Shown here: one piece after another, positions 35,400 through 47,654 of the stretch
Numbering within the stretch: position 1 is the stretch's first letter
How the letters are laid out: every line of letters begins with the position of its first letter
Assembly (NCBI RefSeq): GCF_963678635.1
Contig: NC_087066.1
Location: 14,430,517-14,494,516, forward strand
DNA: 64,000 nt
DNA from: Symsagittifera roscoffensis
Taxonomy: Eukaryota; Xenacoelomorpha; Acoela; Convolutidae
Reading direction: 5' to 3'
Translations under genes and position numbers: made by a program
The notes under the pieces: model-generated
Seen by the model: only the letters and a program-made list of their open reading frames with translations
Told to the model about the DNA's origin: nothing
Database searches by the model: none

Positions 35400-36540
35400 T
35401 TGGAGCCCTCCCCCCACCCACCCGAGGCCACAGGGCTCTTTAATTGTGAATCGGGAAAAGGTTCGGTTACCTTATTTTACTATTTTGTGTACAAGTTATG
35501 TAAGTGTTATGTAATAACTATGCAACAATTACGTAATAGTTACTCGAAAGGGTAAAAACTACGGAACCTTGTACCGAGCTCGTAAAAACGTAAAACGCAA
35601 AACCAATTGATTTCCACCTGGTCTGATTTCCACCAAAAAACAGGTCTTTGGCTGCTAACTTTTGTATTTGCTGTCAACTATTGCTGCGTAAATTATGTAC
35701 GATTAATGTTCGTTAAATGTTCTGTAAGTTTATATGCTCTGTTGGTATTTTATGGTTTTCTTTCTTTTTTTTCCGATCAATTGGATTGAAAATAATTTTT
35801 TCAACTCGACGTTCTCATACTTTATTTGAGAGAGTTTTTAGTCAACCGATCTACGATCCGATCTACCTTACCCCCTGAAGACCCGAGCAACCGGGCAGAC
35901 TGAGTGGTAGAAAAAAATTTCTCTGTAAAAAATGAGAATTATAAACTAAAAAAAAAACTAGAGTTATAATTAACAGTAGAGTTGTTGAAAATTTTTTGAT
36001 CAGCTTTGCGAAGTTAGTTTGAAAGTTCAAAGTTCTCGATACTTTCATAAATTTAATATAAATTAATTAAAATAATTAAAAATTTAACGTGCAACATTTT
36101 TTTGCTTCTTTATGTATAGTTAAAAATATTAAAACTATGGTATTGCAACAAACTTGCAACAATAGGGTTCGATTCAGGATTTTTTCCGCTTAAAATTAAA
36201 ACCACGAAAAACATGAGGCGTAACTAAATGGTATTCAATTCAAATGATAAAAATTTAGGTAAAGTTTTAGTCAAGCAAACTAAGCATGACTAAAATCATA
36301 TTTGCTTATTTGCTTAATGAGGCTCTTATACCGACAGGTGGCTTTTGAATATAAAGTTTCGAGATGAAAGAACTTCACTCTGGAAAGTGAAGTTGTTTTT
36401 CTTGTTTCGAAGAATAGTTTAATTATTCTTATAATTACAATCATTCTTACAATCATTATTGTGATTCTTTGTCTAATTTAAGATGAAACAATATAACCAA
36501 TGATTTGCGTATTTCTGAACGCAAAGTTAAATAAAATAAG
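35400..36540. other. Non-genic; possible BEL/Pao 3' flank
   Basis: No gene. 35490-35540 has repeated TTATGTAATA/TTACGTAATA words. A GTTCTCA...CCGATCTACGATCCGATCTACC stretch (35810-35866) loosely resembles 57569-57630 behind the other BEL/Pao end and may be worn LTR sequence, but I could not delimit LTRs. Confidence 0.35.
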
Positions 36541-36546
36541 CGCATT

Positions 36547-36552
36547 TTTATT
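36547..36552 (-). promoter_or_regulatory. Poly(A) signal of LRAT-like gene A
   Basis: AATAAA on the minus strand, 35 bases downstream of the TGA stop of gene A. The position is suitable for 3' end formation. Confidence 0.5.
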
Positions 36553-36586
36553 TTGTTATCATTATGGATCATTGAAACAAATTTAA

Positions 36587-36868
36587 TCAGTATCTGTATT
36601 GAACATATTTTTCCTGCTTTTTCTTGTTTTCTTTTTTCTTCGAAACAGCACAACCCACCAAAGCTGCGCCTCCCAACAAAACTAGTCCCAAGCCTACAGC
36701 ACCTCCTACTATGAGTCCATTTCGAGCCTGGTCACCCATGTAGTCTACACGGTATCGACACCAGATGGCAAATTTTTCACAATTTTTGACAATTAGGTTG
36801 TATTCCCAAGTATATATTCCCTTCAGGTGATCCAGCGCAATATTTTTGATGTCTTCTGCCGGACATGG
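36587..36868 (-). CDS. LRAT/PLAAT-like gene A, coding exon 2 (C-terminal half)
   Basis: This exon supplies codons 84-176 and the TGA stop. It follows the acceptor ATGAATGGTTTTTCAG|CC in phase 0. It begins PCPAEDIKNIALDHLKG and contains the family's catalytic Cys in KNCEKFAIWCRYR (Cys113 of the joined protein), then GDQARNG, a hydrophobic helix GLIVGGAVGLGLVLLGGAAL (about residues 137-160), and a Lys-rich tail ending YVQYRY. In PLAAT/HRASLS enzymes this Cys forms the acyl-thioester, and the C-terminal helix anchors the enzyme to membranes. Compared with gene B's exon 2 it is the same length to within one residue. The catalytic set is complete, so an active phospholipase/acyltransferase is plausible; the substrate cannot be read from sequence. 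Confidence 0.9.
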   Translation of the reverse strand, partial: PCPAEDIKNIALDHLKGIYTWEYNLIVKNCEKFAIWCRYRVDYMGDQARNGLIVGGAVGLGLVLLGGAALVGCAVSKKKENKKKQEKYVQYRY

Positions 36869-38571
36869 CTGAAAAACCATTCATATTTTTTTGAGAATAA
36901 AATGATATCAAAGTACTTAAAAACAGTATCGTAAGCACCGAGAATGCTCAAGTTCCCACTGTCCTTTAAAGTCTCTGAAACGTTCTTTTTTGGTTAAAAA
37001 CAGTTAGAATCAAAAATCATTTTAATCATTAGCACTAGGCGTTGCACGAAATCTGGAATATGGTGTACTGTGATTTTCCCAAATTTTCGATAGATTTGCA
37101 ACAATATTTTGGAGGTAAAAATCTTTTTATTTACAAGCTCAGCGCTTAAATATTTATTAGGCAAAATTTTTGGAGGTAAAAGAGTTTTTATTTAGGAGCT
37201 CACTCTTAATTGTTTGTCAGGCTGTGTTGCTATTTTCTATTTTCCTTAGAGCTATTTTTTGCTACTGTATGCGGGTTACGCAAATGGGCCTATTTTGGGG
37301 CTGTTTTGAGCGGTACAAAGTTTTATCTATTTGTTTTTGGAATCCAAAACATCAAAGAAGATCAAAATAAAGTAACAATGTTACGGATTCCGCAAAAAAT
37401 TTGGCTTTGGCCTATTGCGGAATCCGCTTTCAAATCACAAATTGCACAAATTGGCCTCGTAATGGGAATTAAATTTTCTCTACTACTCCTTTACATTTAA
37501 CATCATCAGTTGTTTTTCTCAAATGTTTTCTCCAAAATCAACTTATTCCGAGACCAACGTTTTTTCGGAGAAAAACACCACATCGAGCATATACTTTCCG
37601 TAATTATTTTTGAAAGTATGATTAAAAAAGCTTTAATTAAAAGAGTGGAAAATTTTAACTTAACTTAGGTTTTGATTTAAACAAAGTGGGCGAATGAGGG
37701 AATTGATATAAAACCTAAGAACTGACCAAAAGTTTATTGAAAATACATCACAAGGCCATCCATAGAAATTTTCTTAGCTGCATCTTCTTTCGAGCATGAA
37801 AGGAGCGAGGTGTCAATTTTGAGCCTTTTTCTGTAAAACTTTATATAATTTTTTGGATTCTTTTCTTTTGCATTTTTGACTTCATTAACTTTTTGGTTAT
37901 AATAATAGATGAGAACTGCAAGGAAGCCCTGTTATCGTACGGGTTTTTTGACAATATCCATGAATGATATTTCAGATTTTAAAACCATGTTTCCTGCGTT
38001 TTAACCATAATAAAGCTGTCTGGTTTTGATAGATACGAATTCTCAATTTGAAGTTCTGGTAATTGTTTCTTGGACAAGCATAAACATTTTTATGTGGAAA
38101 ACTCAATATGATACAAAAAGTTTTAAAAAATGCTATGCAATTTTGCAAACGCGGAAGAATGTAGGACTTAAGTAAATCTATAAAAATTTGAGTGTTTTAA
38201 GTCAGGACAATTTATTTTGTTAATTCTGCGGAGTAAATTAGGGTTAAAGTTTTTGATAATATGATTTTTCTCGATTTCTTTTTTCCTTTTTTATAAAAGG
38301 ATATTCAAAATTAGCTCGTGGTAATCTATATATATTTACATAGCAAATCAAGAAAAGCAGTTAGTTATCTGTTCACGTACTTAAATTATATTCAGCAAAA
38401 ATATAAAATGAAAACGAATTAACTTTGTTTATACGACAAGATCATCCAAATTTTCCATGCAATGGCAGAAGTAATCTCCTGCATACGTCTATTAACTGTT
38501 TTGCATTTATCAAACAGCATGGATTTCTATGAAAAACAGTGTTATTGTCATGTGCTATTATGAATTTTTCT

Positions 38572-38824
38572 ATCAAAAGAAGTTTATCGAGCGTTAATTG
38601 TCCCAAATTGGCCAAAATGACTATCTTTAAGCCCCCAAAACTTAACGAAAAAGGATCAGAGGTGAAATATCTTTTCAAATTAAAGCTCAAGATAACATTT
38701 TATTGGTTAGATAAATAAAAACCGTCAAAAATGGCTTGTTAAAAAGTCGAAATTTGTCTGAAGAAAAAAAAAACCCACCCCGAGCACAAATATTCCGTTA
38801 CTTTCGTATCGAAAGTCGGAACAA
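38572..38824 (-). mobile_element. F1 repeat, truncated copy j
   Basis: Read on the minus strand it starts TTGTTCCGACTTTCGATACGAAAGT, then TAACGGAATATTTGTGCTCG, AAGCCATTTTTGACGG-like text and CCAATTTGGGACAATTAACG, and then breaks off. The 3' half, with the hairpin CAGGGC, is absent. Confidence 0.85.
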
Positions 38825-38982
38825 TAATGCGTTTGATTACCTGCATAAATTCCACAGCTCTATTCGGAATCATAGTGCAGAAGCGCATTTTCTTTGAAAT
38901 TGTCAGTTGTGGGAAATTTTGACAGTATTGTTGTTCAATTTCAAGTTAAAAGCTTAGCCACTCTTTGAACTTACAAACATTG

Positions 38983-39150
38983 ACTTCTCAAACAATATCT
39001 TTTCAAATTTAAGCTCAGAACAACAATACCTTTTGAATGATAAATAAAACAAACCGTTAAAAAGGGCAACTTACAAAGTCGAAATTTGTCTGAAGAAAAA
39101 AAACACCCCGAGCACAAAAACTCCGTTACTTTCGTTACAAAAGTTGTAAG
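38983..39150 (-). mobile_element. F1 repeat, truncated copy k
   Basis: Only the 5' ~165 bases of the element are kept (GTAACGAAAGTAACGGAG, GTGCTCGGGGTG, GACAAATTTCGACTTTG, AGCTTAAATTTGAAAAGATATT). Confidence 0.75.
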
Positions 39151-39454
39151 GAAAAACTATCACTAAAGATTAGTGTAAAAAAAAGGAAATAACTGGCAAG
39201 AAATCATGAAAAATTTCAAAAGTTTGTGTTCTTAAGCAAAGAGTTATTTTTTTAAAGAAATCAGTTTGGTTACCAGAAGAAAGTTTGACACCCTAGACAT
39301 TTTTGCGAAAAAAAAAATGAAATGGTTGGCCAAAAAACTTGCCTTGAAAACGTATTAGAAGGATTACACCTCGGGTAGATGAAAGGAATAAAAATACCTA
39401 AGAGGTGTGCGCTCTCTATTCCGCTACTGCTTATACAGAGCAAAATGGCCTGTG

Positions 39455-39690
39455 AGGAACAAACCATTAAGCAGCCGAAAAAAGCAGCCGAAACATAAAG
39501 CAATCAATAAATAAAACAGCCAAAAAATAGAACAATCGTAAAAAAAGCCGAAAAACAAAACATCCGAAAAATAAAGCAGCTGAAAATCAAAACAGCTAAA
39601 AATGAAGCAGCCGAACAATAAAGCAGCTGAAATATATAGCGGTCGAAAATTGAAGCAGCCGAAAAAAGTAGCAGTAAAATGAAGTAAACT
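39455..39690 (+). repeat. AAGCAGCCGAAAAATAAA minisatellite
   Basis: About a dozen degenerate ~18-19-base units (GCAGCCGAAAAAA, GCAGCTGAAAATCAAA, GCAGCCGAACAATAAA). Stray units also occur at 40485-40520, the far side of the adjacent duplicated segment, as if the minisatellite belonged to its ends. Confidence 0.85.
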
Positions 39691-40510
39691 AAGTCTTGTA
39701 TATGTTCAGCGTAAAAAGTTTCAAGTTTTTTCTTGAAATTTTTCTAAAATGTTTGTTTGATCATAGAGCTGAACAAGACTGCATGTACATCAGGGGGAAG
39801 CCCTAAAACTTCCCACTGCCCCTAATCCAGTCTCGAATAATAGTTTTTTGTTCAGTTTTGTTTTTATAAACTATAAACGTTGTATCACCAATATCAAATG
39901 CAAGTCGCATCATTTGATTAGAATTGGTTGGCCTCAGTCCAATTTGGAACAATTATATGTTCGGATAGTTTGACACGCATAAATATTTCGCATTAGTGAA
40001 ACTAACAAAATCATATTCGAGCAGCATCAGCGCAATTTAGTCTAGTGCAAGCAGACTAATTTGGCAATCCTTAGGTTTCCAGATCAATACTCAGCTTTTG
40101 TGAAGTCAACATTTGTGAAATCATCTGAGTTTAAGAAACACCCCAGGCATATATTATCCTCACGTTCCTCACAAATTGGAACAATTAGCAACTATGCTCA
40201 ATTGGATTACATGGAACTAATTTTGTTAGCTGTAGAAAATAGCTGAAAACTAGCGACGTAATTAAACTGATTTTCAGAAGATTTCTGAAACCTTTAAATA
40301 TTCAGTGGAAAAATGATCATCATAAAATTTCATGAATAGAATTTATATGTTTGGTATTTTGTTGATGGACTCTATTAATAGAATTGTATGAAAAACAGTT
40401 GTGTTTTTGGATCAAACCGAGCATTCCTAGTAAAAAAAGTATGTTTTATAGGCTGAATCTATTCTCCATGCGGTTTTTCTAGTAAAGCAGCCAAAATAAA
40501 TAGCAGTCAA
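39690..40510 (-). repeat. Duplicated segment R, copy 1 (intron of gene A)
   Basis: Recurs at 41490-42160. Shared text includes GTTTGTTTGATCATAGAGCTGAACAAGACTGC, a CAGGG...GCCCTGAA-type F1 3' end, AACGTTGTATCACCAATATCA, TTTGACACGCATAAATATTTCGCATT, ATTTCATGA-TAGAA and TATGTTTTATAGGCTGAATC. One end is the F1 3' terminus, so this looks like a long F1-related variant on the minus strand. The two copies bracket coding exon 1 of gene A. Confidence 0.8.
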
Positions 40511-40678
40511 AAGTAGTGCAGCTCTGTATAACAATTATGCAACTATATGTAACCATGTAGGAAAACATGCAAATTTCAATTCAATTTGACTAATTTTCCG
40601 CTGGGTTAAACACTCCGCGCTTTTTCGGTTCCGTTTAATTTCCGCCGATTTCTTCAAACTTAAAAATTTTAAACTCAC

Positions 40679-40927
40679 CGTATACTTATGGTCCAGATAG
40701 TTGTCTGCATAGTAAGAACAATTTCTCGCTATTGTTTCCAGTGGATCTTTTTTGAATTCTGCTTTTGAATTTTTCTGGAATGCAAGGCTGAGCGATTTAA
40801 TTTCGTCGTCACTTCCCTCAGGTGCTAGGTGAACTATCTCCCCTCCACCTATGTAGATGCCCCAATGGTGGTAAATATCACGATCGATTTTCACCATATC
40901 ACCAACTTCAATTGAACTACGCTGCAT
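40679..40927 (-). CDS. LRAT/PLAAT-like gene A, coding exon 1 (N-terminal half)
   Basis: Codons 1-83 of a 176-residue LRAT-domain protein (joined to 36587-36868). The chosen ATG is 40925-40927; the codon before it is GTG, and the same MQ start is used by gene B. The order is EVGDMVKIDRDIYHHWGIYI, with the first catalytic His at residue 21 (HWG), then GGGEIVHLAPEG with the second His at residue 33, then the NYLDHKYT segment ending exactly at the donor ACG|GTGAGT in phase 0. In the LRAT/PLAAT family (NlpC/P60 superfamily) the two His and the later Cys113 form the catalytic centre for phospholipase A1/A2 and acyl transfer on membrane lipids. Human family members are of similar length (about 160-170 residues). 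A 3' splice site (ATTTTTAG) lies 10 bases before the ATG, implying an upstream 5' UTR exon that I could not find. Confidence 0.92.
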
Positions 40928-41489
40928 CACTCTATAGCTAAAAATTAACGTTTAAAATCTATATTTACTTGAAAAACAGACTGATGTTTAAGACCAAAAT
41001 GCATTTTGCTTCAACTGCCATTCAAAGTGCCTCAAATTCAATTAGTTTTCGTTCAAGGAAAGAAATTTCAGACTGAAAAAATTATCTATAAAAATCCAAC
41101 AGTTTTGAAAATCTAACACCTCACGCAATGCGAAATCAAAATGGTATAGCTGGCCTCAATTAACTTTCAATGGGTTCTGACCTGAATAAACTCGCTACCC
41201 GATACAAAAAAAATTATTTTGTTAGCATCAGTTTTTTCATATCTGCCGATGAGATAAACAGTGACTCGGTCAGTTTTGCAGTATTGAATTCCCAAAACTT
41301 TTTGCGATAAGTTTTGAGATTTTTGTTTTGAATTCATGGCAAAACAAATAATTATATGGTATACAACTAAAATTTCAAAAACACTTACTTGAAAGCGAAA
41401 TTTGTCTGGAGAAAAAAACAAAAGCAAAGGGAAACCTGAAATTATTTTAAAAAGCTTTGAAAAACTGATAACACAGAAAAAGATAGCAG

Positions 41490-42160
41490 TAAATTAAAGT
41501 AAACTGTGTCTGGTATACGTTAAACGCAAAAAACTAAAGTGTTGGTTTAAGTTTTTCTTTCGTGTTTGTTTGATCATAGTGCTGAACAAGACTGCTCGTA
41601 TATCAGGGCAAAGCCCTGAACGTTCCGACAGCCCCTAAACAAATTTCGAATAGTTTTTGTAAAAAAATTTTAACTATAAACGTAGTATCACCAATATCAG
41701 AAGCAAGTCTTATCATTTGATTAAAGTTGGTTGGCCTCATTTCAATTCGGAACGAGTTCGGATAATTTGACACGCATAAATATTTCGCATTTTGAAACTA
41801 GCAAAATTAGTTTCGAGCAGCACAAGCAAAAGAAGTTCGCATTTTAGTCAATTGCAAGCATACTCACTTGGCAATCCATAAATTTCCGGATCAATACCCA
41901 AACGGTGTCAACTTTTGCGAAATCGGTCTGAATTAAAAAAAAACCACCCGGGTGAGCAGTAGAAAATAGCAGTACATGGAACTGATTTTCAGAGCGTTTC
42001 TAAAAATTTTAACTGTTCGTCGAAAAATTGCCTATCAAAAAATTTCATGATTAGAAACTATATGTTTTGCATTTTTTCAATGGATGACTCTATTCATTTC
42101 TAGTATAGAAGTATGTTTTTATAGGCTGAATCAATAATCTGCGTTTCTATAGTTGTATTT
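41490..42160 (-). repeat. Duplicated segment R, copy 2 (upstream of gene A exon 1)
   Basis: Partner of 39690-40510. It contains a better F1 3' end: GAACAAGACTGCTCGTATATCAGGGC, AAAGCCCTGAACGTTCCGAC. It ends at GTATGTTTTTATAGGCTGAATC like copy 1. Confidence 0.8.
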
Positions 42161-42164
42161 TCTT

Positions 42165-42540
42165 GAGATGATTTATCTTGGATCGACGCCCCCTTTCCCT
42201 CTCCTTAAGGATTCGATCTCTTATCAACCAAAAAGGATCCCTCTCCTTAAGGATTCGATCTCTTATCAACCAAAAAGGATTCCATCTCGACCAACCCTAT
42301 AACTTTATTAAAAGCGCCTAAAAGCAAATTTTGGTCAAAATTTTCCAAAAAGAGCCCAAAACTGAATTTTTCATCTGTTTTCTAAAAAAATTTGTCTGCG
42401 GTGCAGAGATTTTGGTCAAAACAGGATGGGGTCGTTATAATTTTCCGAGAGCGGTTTGGAAAACCATCATGGTCGACCTTCAAAAAAAACTTGTCGGCAA
42501 ACGTGTTTTGAAAAGCCGCGCACTTTGCCCAGCCCACCTC
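42165..42540 (+). mobile_element. Degenerate hAT-type MITE with internal 42-bp tandem duplication
   Basis: The interior blocks TTTTGGTCAAAATTTTCCAAAAAG, TTTGTCTGCGGTGCAGAGATTTTGG and TGGTCGACCTTCAAAAAAAAC match the hAT MITE family, but the ends are lost. A segment starting CTCTCCTTAAGGATTCGATC is present twice in tandem (42199-42240 and 42241-42281). Confidence 0.7.
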
Positions 42541-42544
42541 TGAA

Positions 42545-45500
42545 TAAGAGATCACGATAAAATGAGCTATTTTCTTCTCAAAAAAGCCTTGGCTCTGCCT
42601 CGATGTTATCTCGGCTCGCTGATTGAAACGCGATGTTTTCTCGGCTCTTTTTCTGATCAATTCAATTATCTTCAAGTTATTATAAACTCAAATATTATGA
42701 TGGTCCAAACGCAGCACAGAGCAACCTGTAAAGCAAAGAACACAAAACAGACCTGAAATTTTGCACTTTTCCCTGAAGCTATTCATCAACCACGCCTGGA
42801 AAAGTTACTTAGAAAACCGATTTAATTTTAATATTGTGGAATAAGAGAAATATAAAATGGTTTGAAAGACCAATAATATAAAAAAAAATTTATGTCTGCA
42901 TTTGAAATAGAAAAAACTGAAAGAATTTCTTAACATTGAAAATGGGCGAAAACTATCGTAAAAAGATAATTTTAAGCAATAGTTTTGCTTTTTTGTTGCA
43001 AATATTTCGGAAAGTTAGTTGGATTTGATTTAGCTTTGATTGTTGAAGGTTTTTCAGAAATTCAAGCTTAGGTTCTGAGAAAATTTGAAAACAAAACATA
43101 CCTGGCTAAGAGTTTCACTATTTACAACGAGAAATTTCAAGTAATAGACTGTAATCAATTCAAATTATTGAATCAACTGTTTTCAAGTGGCTCGATTTTG
43201 AATATGTTTCGAAAAAAGAAACAGCATCAAAAGAAAGAACCAGAACAAATATCATCATCCGTTGGATTTACTTAAATTGATATGAATTGTAACTAGAACT
43301 GAAACTTGATTTGCAACTTCAATTCTGACTAATCAGAATGACAGGGTTTCTATGTTTTGATGAAAAAAGCGCAAACAAACTGCAGACCATTTTTTAATTT
43401 TTCTTTTTTTTACTTGGTTTTAACTAAGTATCCAATGGCTCAAGTTCTAATTTAACCAGTTTTAGCAGGGCAAAATACTGTTGGTTTGATTCTCAATTCT
43501 AAGTAATTGTAATTTTATATCAGATTTTTTGAAGAATTTTCTGACTCTTTTGGGAAAAAGAAAATTTTATAAAATCATATGTAGGTTGAAAACGGTAAGG
43601 AACGGAATATCTGTGGTCGGAAGCATTTTAAATTTCATATCTCCATTTTTGATTGAAGCTATAGTTTCTGATGTTTCATGATTTTGATTGGTTTTATAGT
43701 TTTGGGTTAAAGTGGTTATAGATTTATAGCTTCACACTTTTTGATACTTTTATACGCCATTGAAAAATGTAATGACGTGTGCTCAAATCCAAAAAACGGC
43801 GTGTGAGAAGCTAGACGATAAGCAAGTTAGACAGAAGCAATTAAACCAAAAGGAGGGATTTTTCTTATAAAACTGGAATTTTAGACGCAACTGCTAAGAA
43901 AAAGAAAGTACCATCAAATTTTTTAAAACAGTTTAACAAATAAAAAAAGAGTATTTTAATTATGCCTACCCAAACTATAAATTCAAATCAACTAAAAGAA
44001 TGAAAAAAAAATTAAAACGAATTAAAAAAAATTAAAATTTGCGTGCATGTTAATGCAAATAATGCCTACATTGTTCCATTAAACATAAGCACTGATGATG
44101 TTCCCCTCAAAGTTGTTTTCAATCGCTGCGGATATAGAGCTTCGTTTTTCGAAAATTTTTTGCTTACAATTTTATTTTGATTTTTTGTTTTTGCAATTTT
44201 TCTGCTACTACCAATAAAGATAGGTGGTTTCTTCTAATTTTTTCGGCGAGCATGCCACGATTTGCAAATTTTTTTTTTGGAGATTCTGTAGTCTATAAAC
44301 GTTTGAGTCTTAGACTCAACCCAGATTGTGTCAAATTGCCTATCTTGCAATCACGGGGTCGATTAGCAAAATTCTATACTAAACAGTTTGCGACAAATAG
44401 CTGAGTCGAACGACTATTTTTGTAGGTACGATAAAGAACCTAATAAAATAAAAAGCACAGAAGATAGACTAATGGCATCAAATTTTCACGGTAGCAAGGA
44501 AGCCCGTTTCGTAATTCAACAATATGGTTCAAAGTTTTTCATAATTTTTTAAAACACGTTTCGGACACTTCCTTGTTTTTTCGGACATTGAAGCCCAAAT
44601 TGATCAAATGTTTCCATCATACAGCTGAACTGTATATTTTCAACCCAAGGGTTATGCTGCAGCCTTGAAAGTTTCGTCAGACAACTTTTATGACATTTGC
44701 AAATTTGCAGATTTTTCAGCGAACATATAGATACCAATCTAACATCTTAATGTAATACAAAATCTTGAAGTTCGCTCATTCATTTTAGTCCACGTATCAT
44801 CTATTTTTGGGCCCTTTAATTTAGAATCTTTGGCAGAATTTGTGTTAGGTTTTTTAGTAGCCCATTGCTGAGATAATCCGGTGGATTTTCGATTCCTAAA
44901 ATCAATTTCACATTTTTTCACTGATTTTAGTCGTAATGTTTTATTTTACGGCCAAAGTTTTCTGTCGAATTTTTTTTCGTCTCTGAATTTAGGGTCGGAC
45001 TCAAGATTGTGGCTGCCTGAATTTCGCATAAATTTGTAATTACCGAATGTGTCAGAAGTTTTCCTGTACAATTGGAGATAACACAGCGGTAGTGAAAACC
45101 GGATTTAAAAAATTTTTTAAGTTTAAAATTTCATGGGTGTTAAAACTTCTTCGATATTTTGACGAAATTATTTAGAATTTTTGCTTTTTTTTGCAACCCT
45201 AGTTTAACTTTTGTGTGCAAGCAATTAAAATTTTACCTTCCCGACAAAACCTTACTTGTATTGCAGTTTTGCATAAACTGGTTATTTCCTTTAAAGTTTT
45301 TCCGTCTGATTTGATTGTTGTCTAAATTCCTGAGCCCCTCTAAAAACATAGTTTTTTCAATGCAATCAAATTTTTTGCAAACTTATGGGATTAAGAATGC
45401 AATTTTTTCATCACTTCATCAACTAAATTCTTTGAATTGGGAGGAAATTTTGAGCGCAATAAATCTATTTGATGACAAATACCACAAATTGACAATCCTC

Positions 45501-47047
45501 TTAATTACCAGCTCGCTGCAACGTTAGATTGCAGAAAACATTTTCAGAGACAAGTTTCAGATTGCAGACAAGTTAGATTGCAGACACAAGTTTCAGGACA
45601 GTCTAAAGTTTCAGGTTGCGCCCTGATGCGACAAATCTTGCTTGTCTAATATTCAACTTCTGTATAGGACAATGACAGACCCTAAATTTGCTCCAAGGCC
45701 TAATTCCGCACCAAAATGTGTTAAATTTGAGTGGCAGCCTGCAAAAAAGAACAATTTTGTGGTAAAAAAAATCAAAAACGTGGCGCAACACGGCTTTTTG
45801 GCGCATTGTTTTTAAGAAAAAATTGCTTCCGTGTAGATAATGGATCTTTGTTGTGTTAAGATGGTGTTTGTATTTTTTTTGTGTCTTTTGTTTTCAAGTT
45901 TTCAATTTATTCAAGGAAATTTATTAAAATAATGTGTCTAACCAATTTTCTCTGGACCACTTGTCGTCAGTATTTTATCTTCAGTATATCCCTCAGCCAT
46001 TTCAGTTTGCAAGTTATAATTGAGTTTTCAAGTTTAACTGAACATTTATCTGGACGCTGCAATTCAAAGCATGCTTTATAAAGTAACCGTTTTTGTACTA
46101 CTAAATTTACTGTTTACTGTATTGCCTTAGCTAAATAATTAATTAAACCTAGCTAACTGTTCAAATAAAAGTAATGAATTTAGATCTTGCGCTTACACAC
46201 TTCGCTTTGTGCAAAGCACCTCGACGCAATCAACAAAAAAAACCAGGATTGGTCTGCCAGTAGTAATAAGTACTGCTTCAGAATAAAACCAGTAGTATTT
46301 TGTTCTTTGCAGTACTGTTAAAGGACAGAAAACAGAGTTTTTGCCCTGCAACAGTACTGGAATCAACCTTTTTTCGGTGCTTACGAATGTTGTTTAGCGA
46401 ATGGTAAATACGAATGTGAACTTATTTATCGACACTCTGTTTTGGTGTTAAGTAACCAGTTTGATTATCTTTTTTGAATTTTGATAAAAACTTACCGCAT
46501 GTTTTGGGTTTTCTTAAACTTTTTTCAAAGTTTTGAATGGAATTTTATATTTGGTTACGTGTCGTTGTCGTCAAAAAAAAACAATTTAATGGCTTCAAAT
46601 CTCAAAAAAAAACTCTAATAAAAAACGTGAAAGTTGCACTACCACAGTTAAAAATCAGTCAAATTTAATCGAATATTCAGTTCACTAAGCTTTGTTATTG
46701 TAAATTAGATTCGGTAATTGAGTTTTTAAAATAGTATTTTAGGTATCCTGGGATGGACTGGTTGCAATTTGTTCATGATCAGAATTAATAATTTCAAAAA
46801 CAGTACTGATTCAGTTCTAAATCATTATTGAAAGCGTACTGCAGTTTTTTTCCTGATTTTATCAATGGTCAGTGCGATGCTGATTCAGTACTTTTCTTAT
46901 ACTGTTGAAAAGGTGAAATATTAATGGTTTTTACTGGCAGATTAACTGCGACACTATACAATACCAGACTTCTTGAATGAGTTCGAAACTTCATTGTAGT
47001 GAATCGATCCAACCAAGAGTAATGCTCTGGATAACTCTTAAGATAAA
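42545..47047. other. Long non-genic stretch between gene A and gene B
   Basis: 4.5 kb of AT-rich sequence. I see no splice-flanked exon, tRNA or member of the window's repeat families. Several frames of 60-75 codons occur, as expected by chance, and none shows a recognisable domain. Confidence 0.45.
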
Positions 47048-47560
47048 CAAGACTGCTCGTATCAGGGCGAAGCCCTGAAAGTTCCGATTGCCTTTTAAGG
47101 TTTATGGAGTAGTAATAACATTAAAAAATTCAATGAAATAAAAGAAAATAAAAAAAAACAATTTCTAAAGTTCGAAAGTTTTTTTATGAAAATCATCCCC
47201 CCACACGCCATATAAAAGAATAGATTTCGCTCCTTGTAACAAACCAAATATGGCAAATAAGTTTCTTTTAACCAATTTGGAACGATTTTTAAGACGGATT
47301 AACTCTCCGCTTACGCGTTAATAGCGCGAAATATAACGCGCGTTATTTATCCCAAATTGGCAAACTTTAGACCCACATCACCTAATAAAAACAATCACAA
47401 GTTAAATAATTTTTCAAACTTAGGCTCGTGACAACAATATCTTTTGAAAGATATAAAAATTCCGTCAAAAATGGCTTGTTAAAAAGAAAAGAAAAGTCTG
47501 AAGAAAAAAAACACCCCGAAAACAAATATTCCGATGTTTTCGTTACAAAAGTCGGAACAA
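47048..47560 (-). mobile_element. F1 repeat, copy h
   Basis: On the minus strand, full length. The 3' end reads CAAGACTGCTCGTATCAGGGCGAAGCCCTGAAAGTTCCGA when viewed on the plus strand. The 5' end has GTTCCGACTTTTGTAACGAAAAC, and the GCGCGTTATATTTCGCGCTATT block is present. Confidence 0.9.
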
Positions 47561-47654
47561 TAAATCGATCTTTCTGCTTAAAATTTTATGATAAAAATGA
47601 TAGCCTACTTGTTCAATTTATGCAATTGAAGTATATAATGTTAAACATTTTTGA

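Larger units (their letters stand above)
36869..40678 (-). other. Intron 1 of LRAT-like gene A (coding-region intron)
   Basis: 3810 bases between donor ACG|GTGAGT (40679/40678) and acceptor TTTTTCAG (36871-36869). It contains two truncated F1 copies, a GCAGCCGAAAAATAAA minisatellite and one member of a ~750-base duplication, plus GGAATCCGC words at 37380-37430. No additional exon is required. Confidence 0.8.

Noticed and set aside
36456-36653. 65-codon minus-strand frame at the end of gene A
   Set aside because: It overlaps the Lys-rich tail and 3' UTR of gene A in another frame and has no independent support.
44177-44404. 75-codon frame between the LRAT genes
   Set aside because: Ordinary length for chance in this AT content, and no recognisable motif or splice signals.
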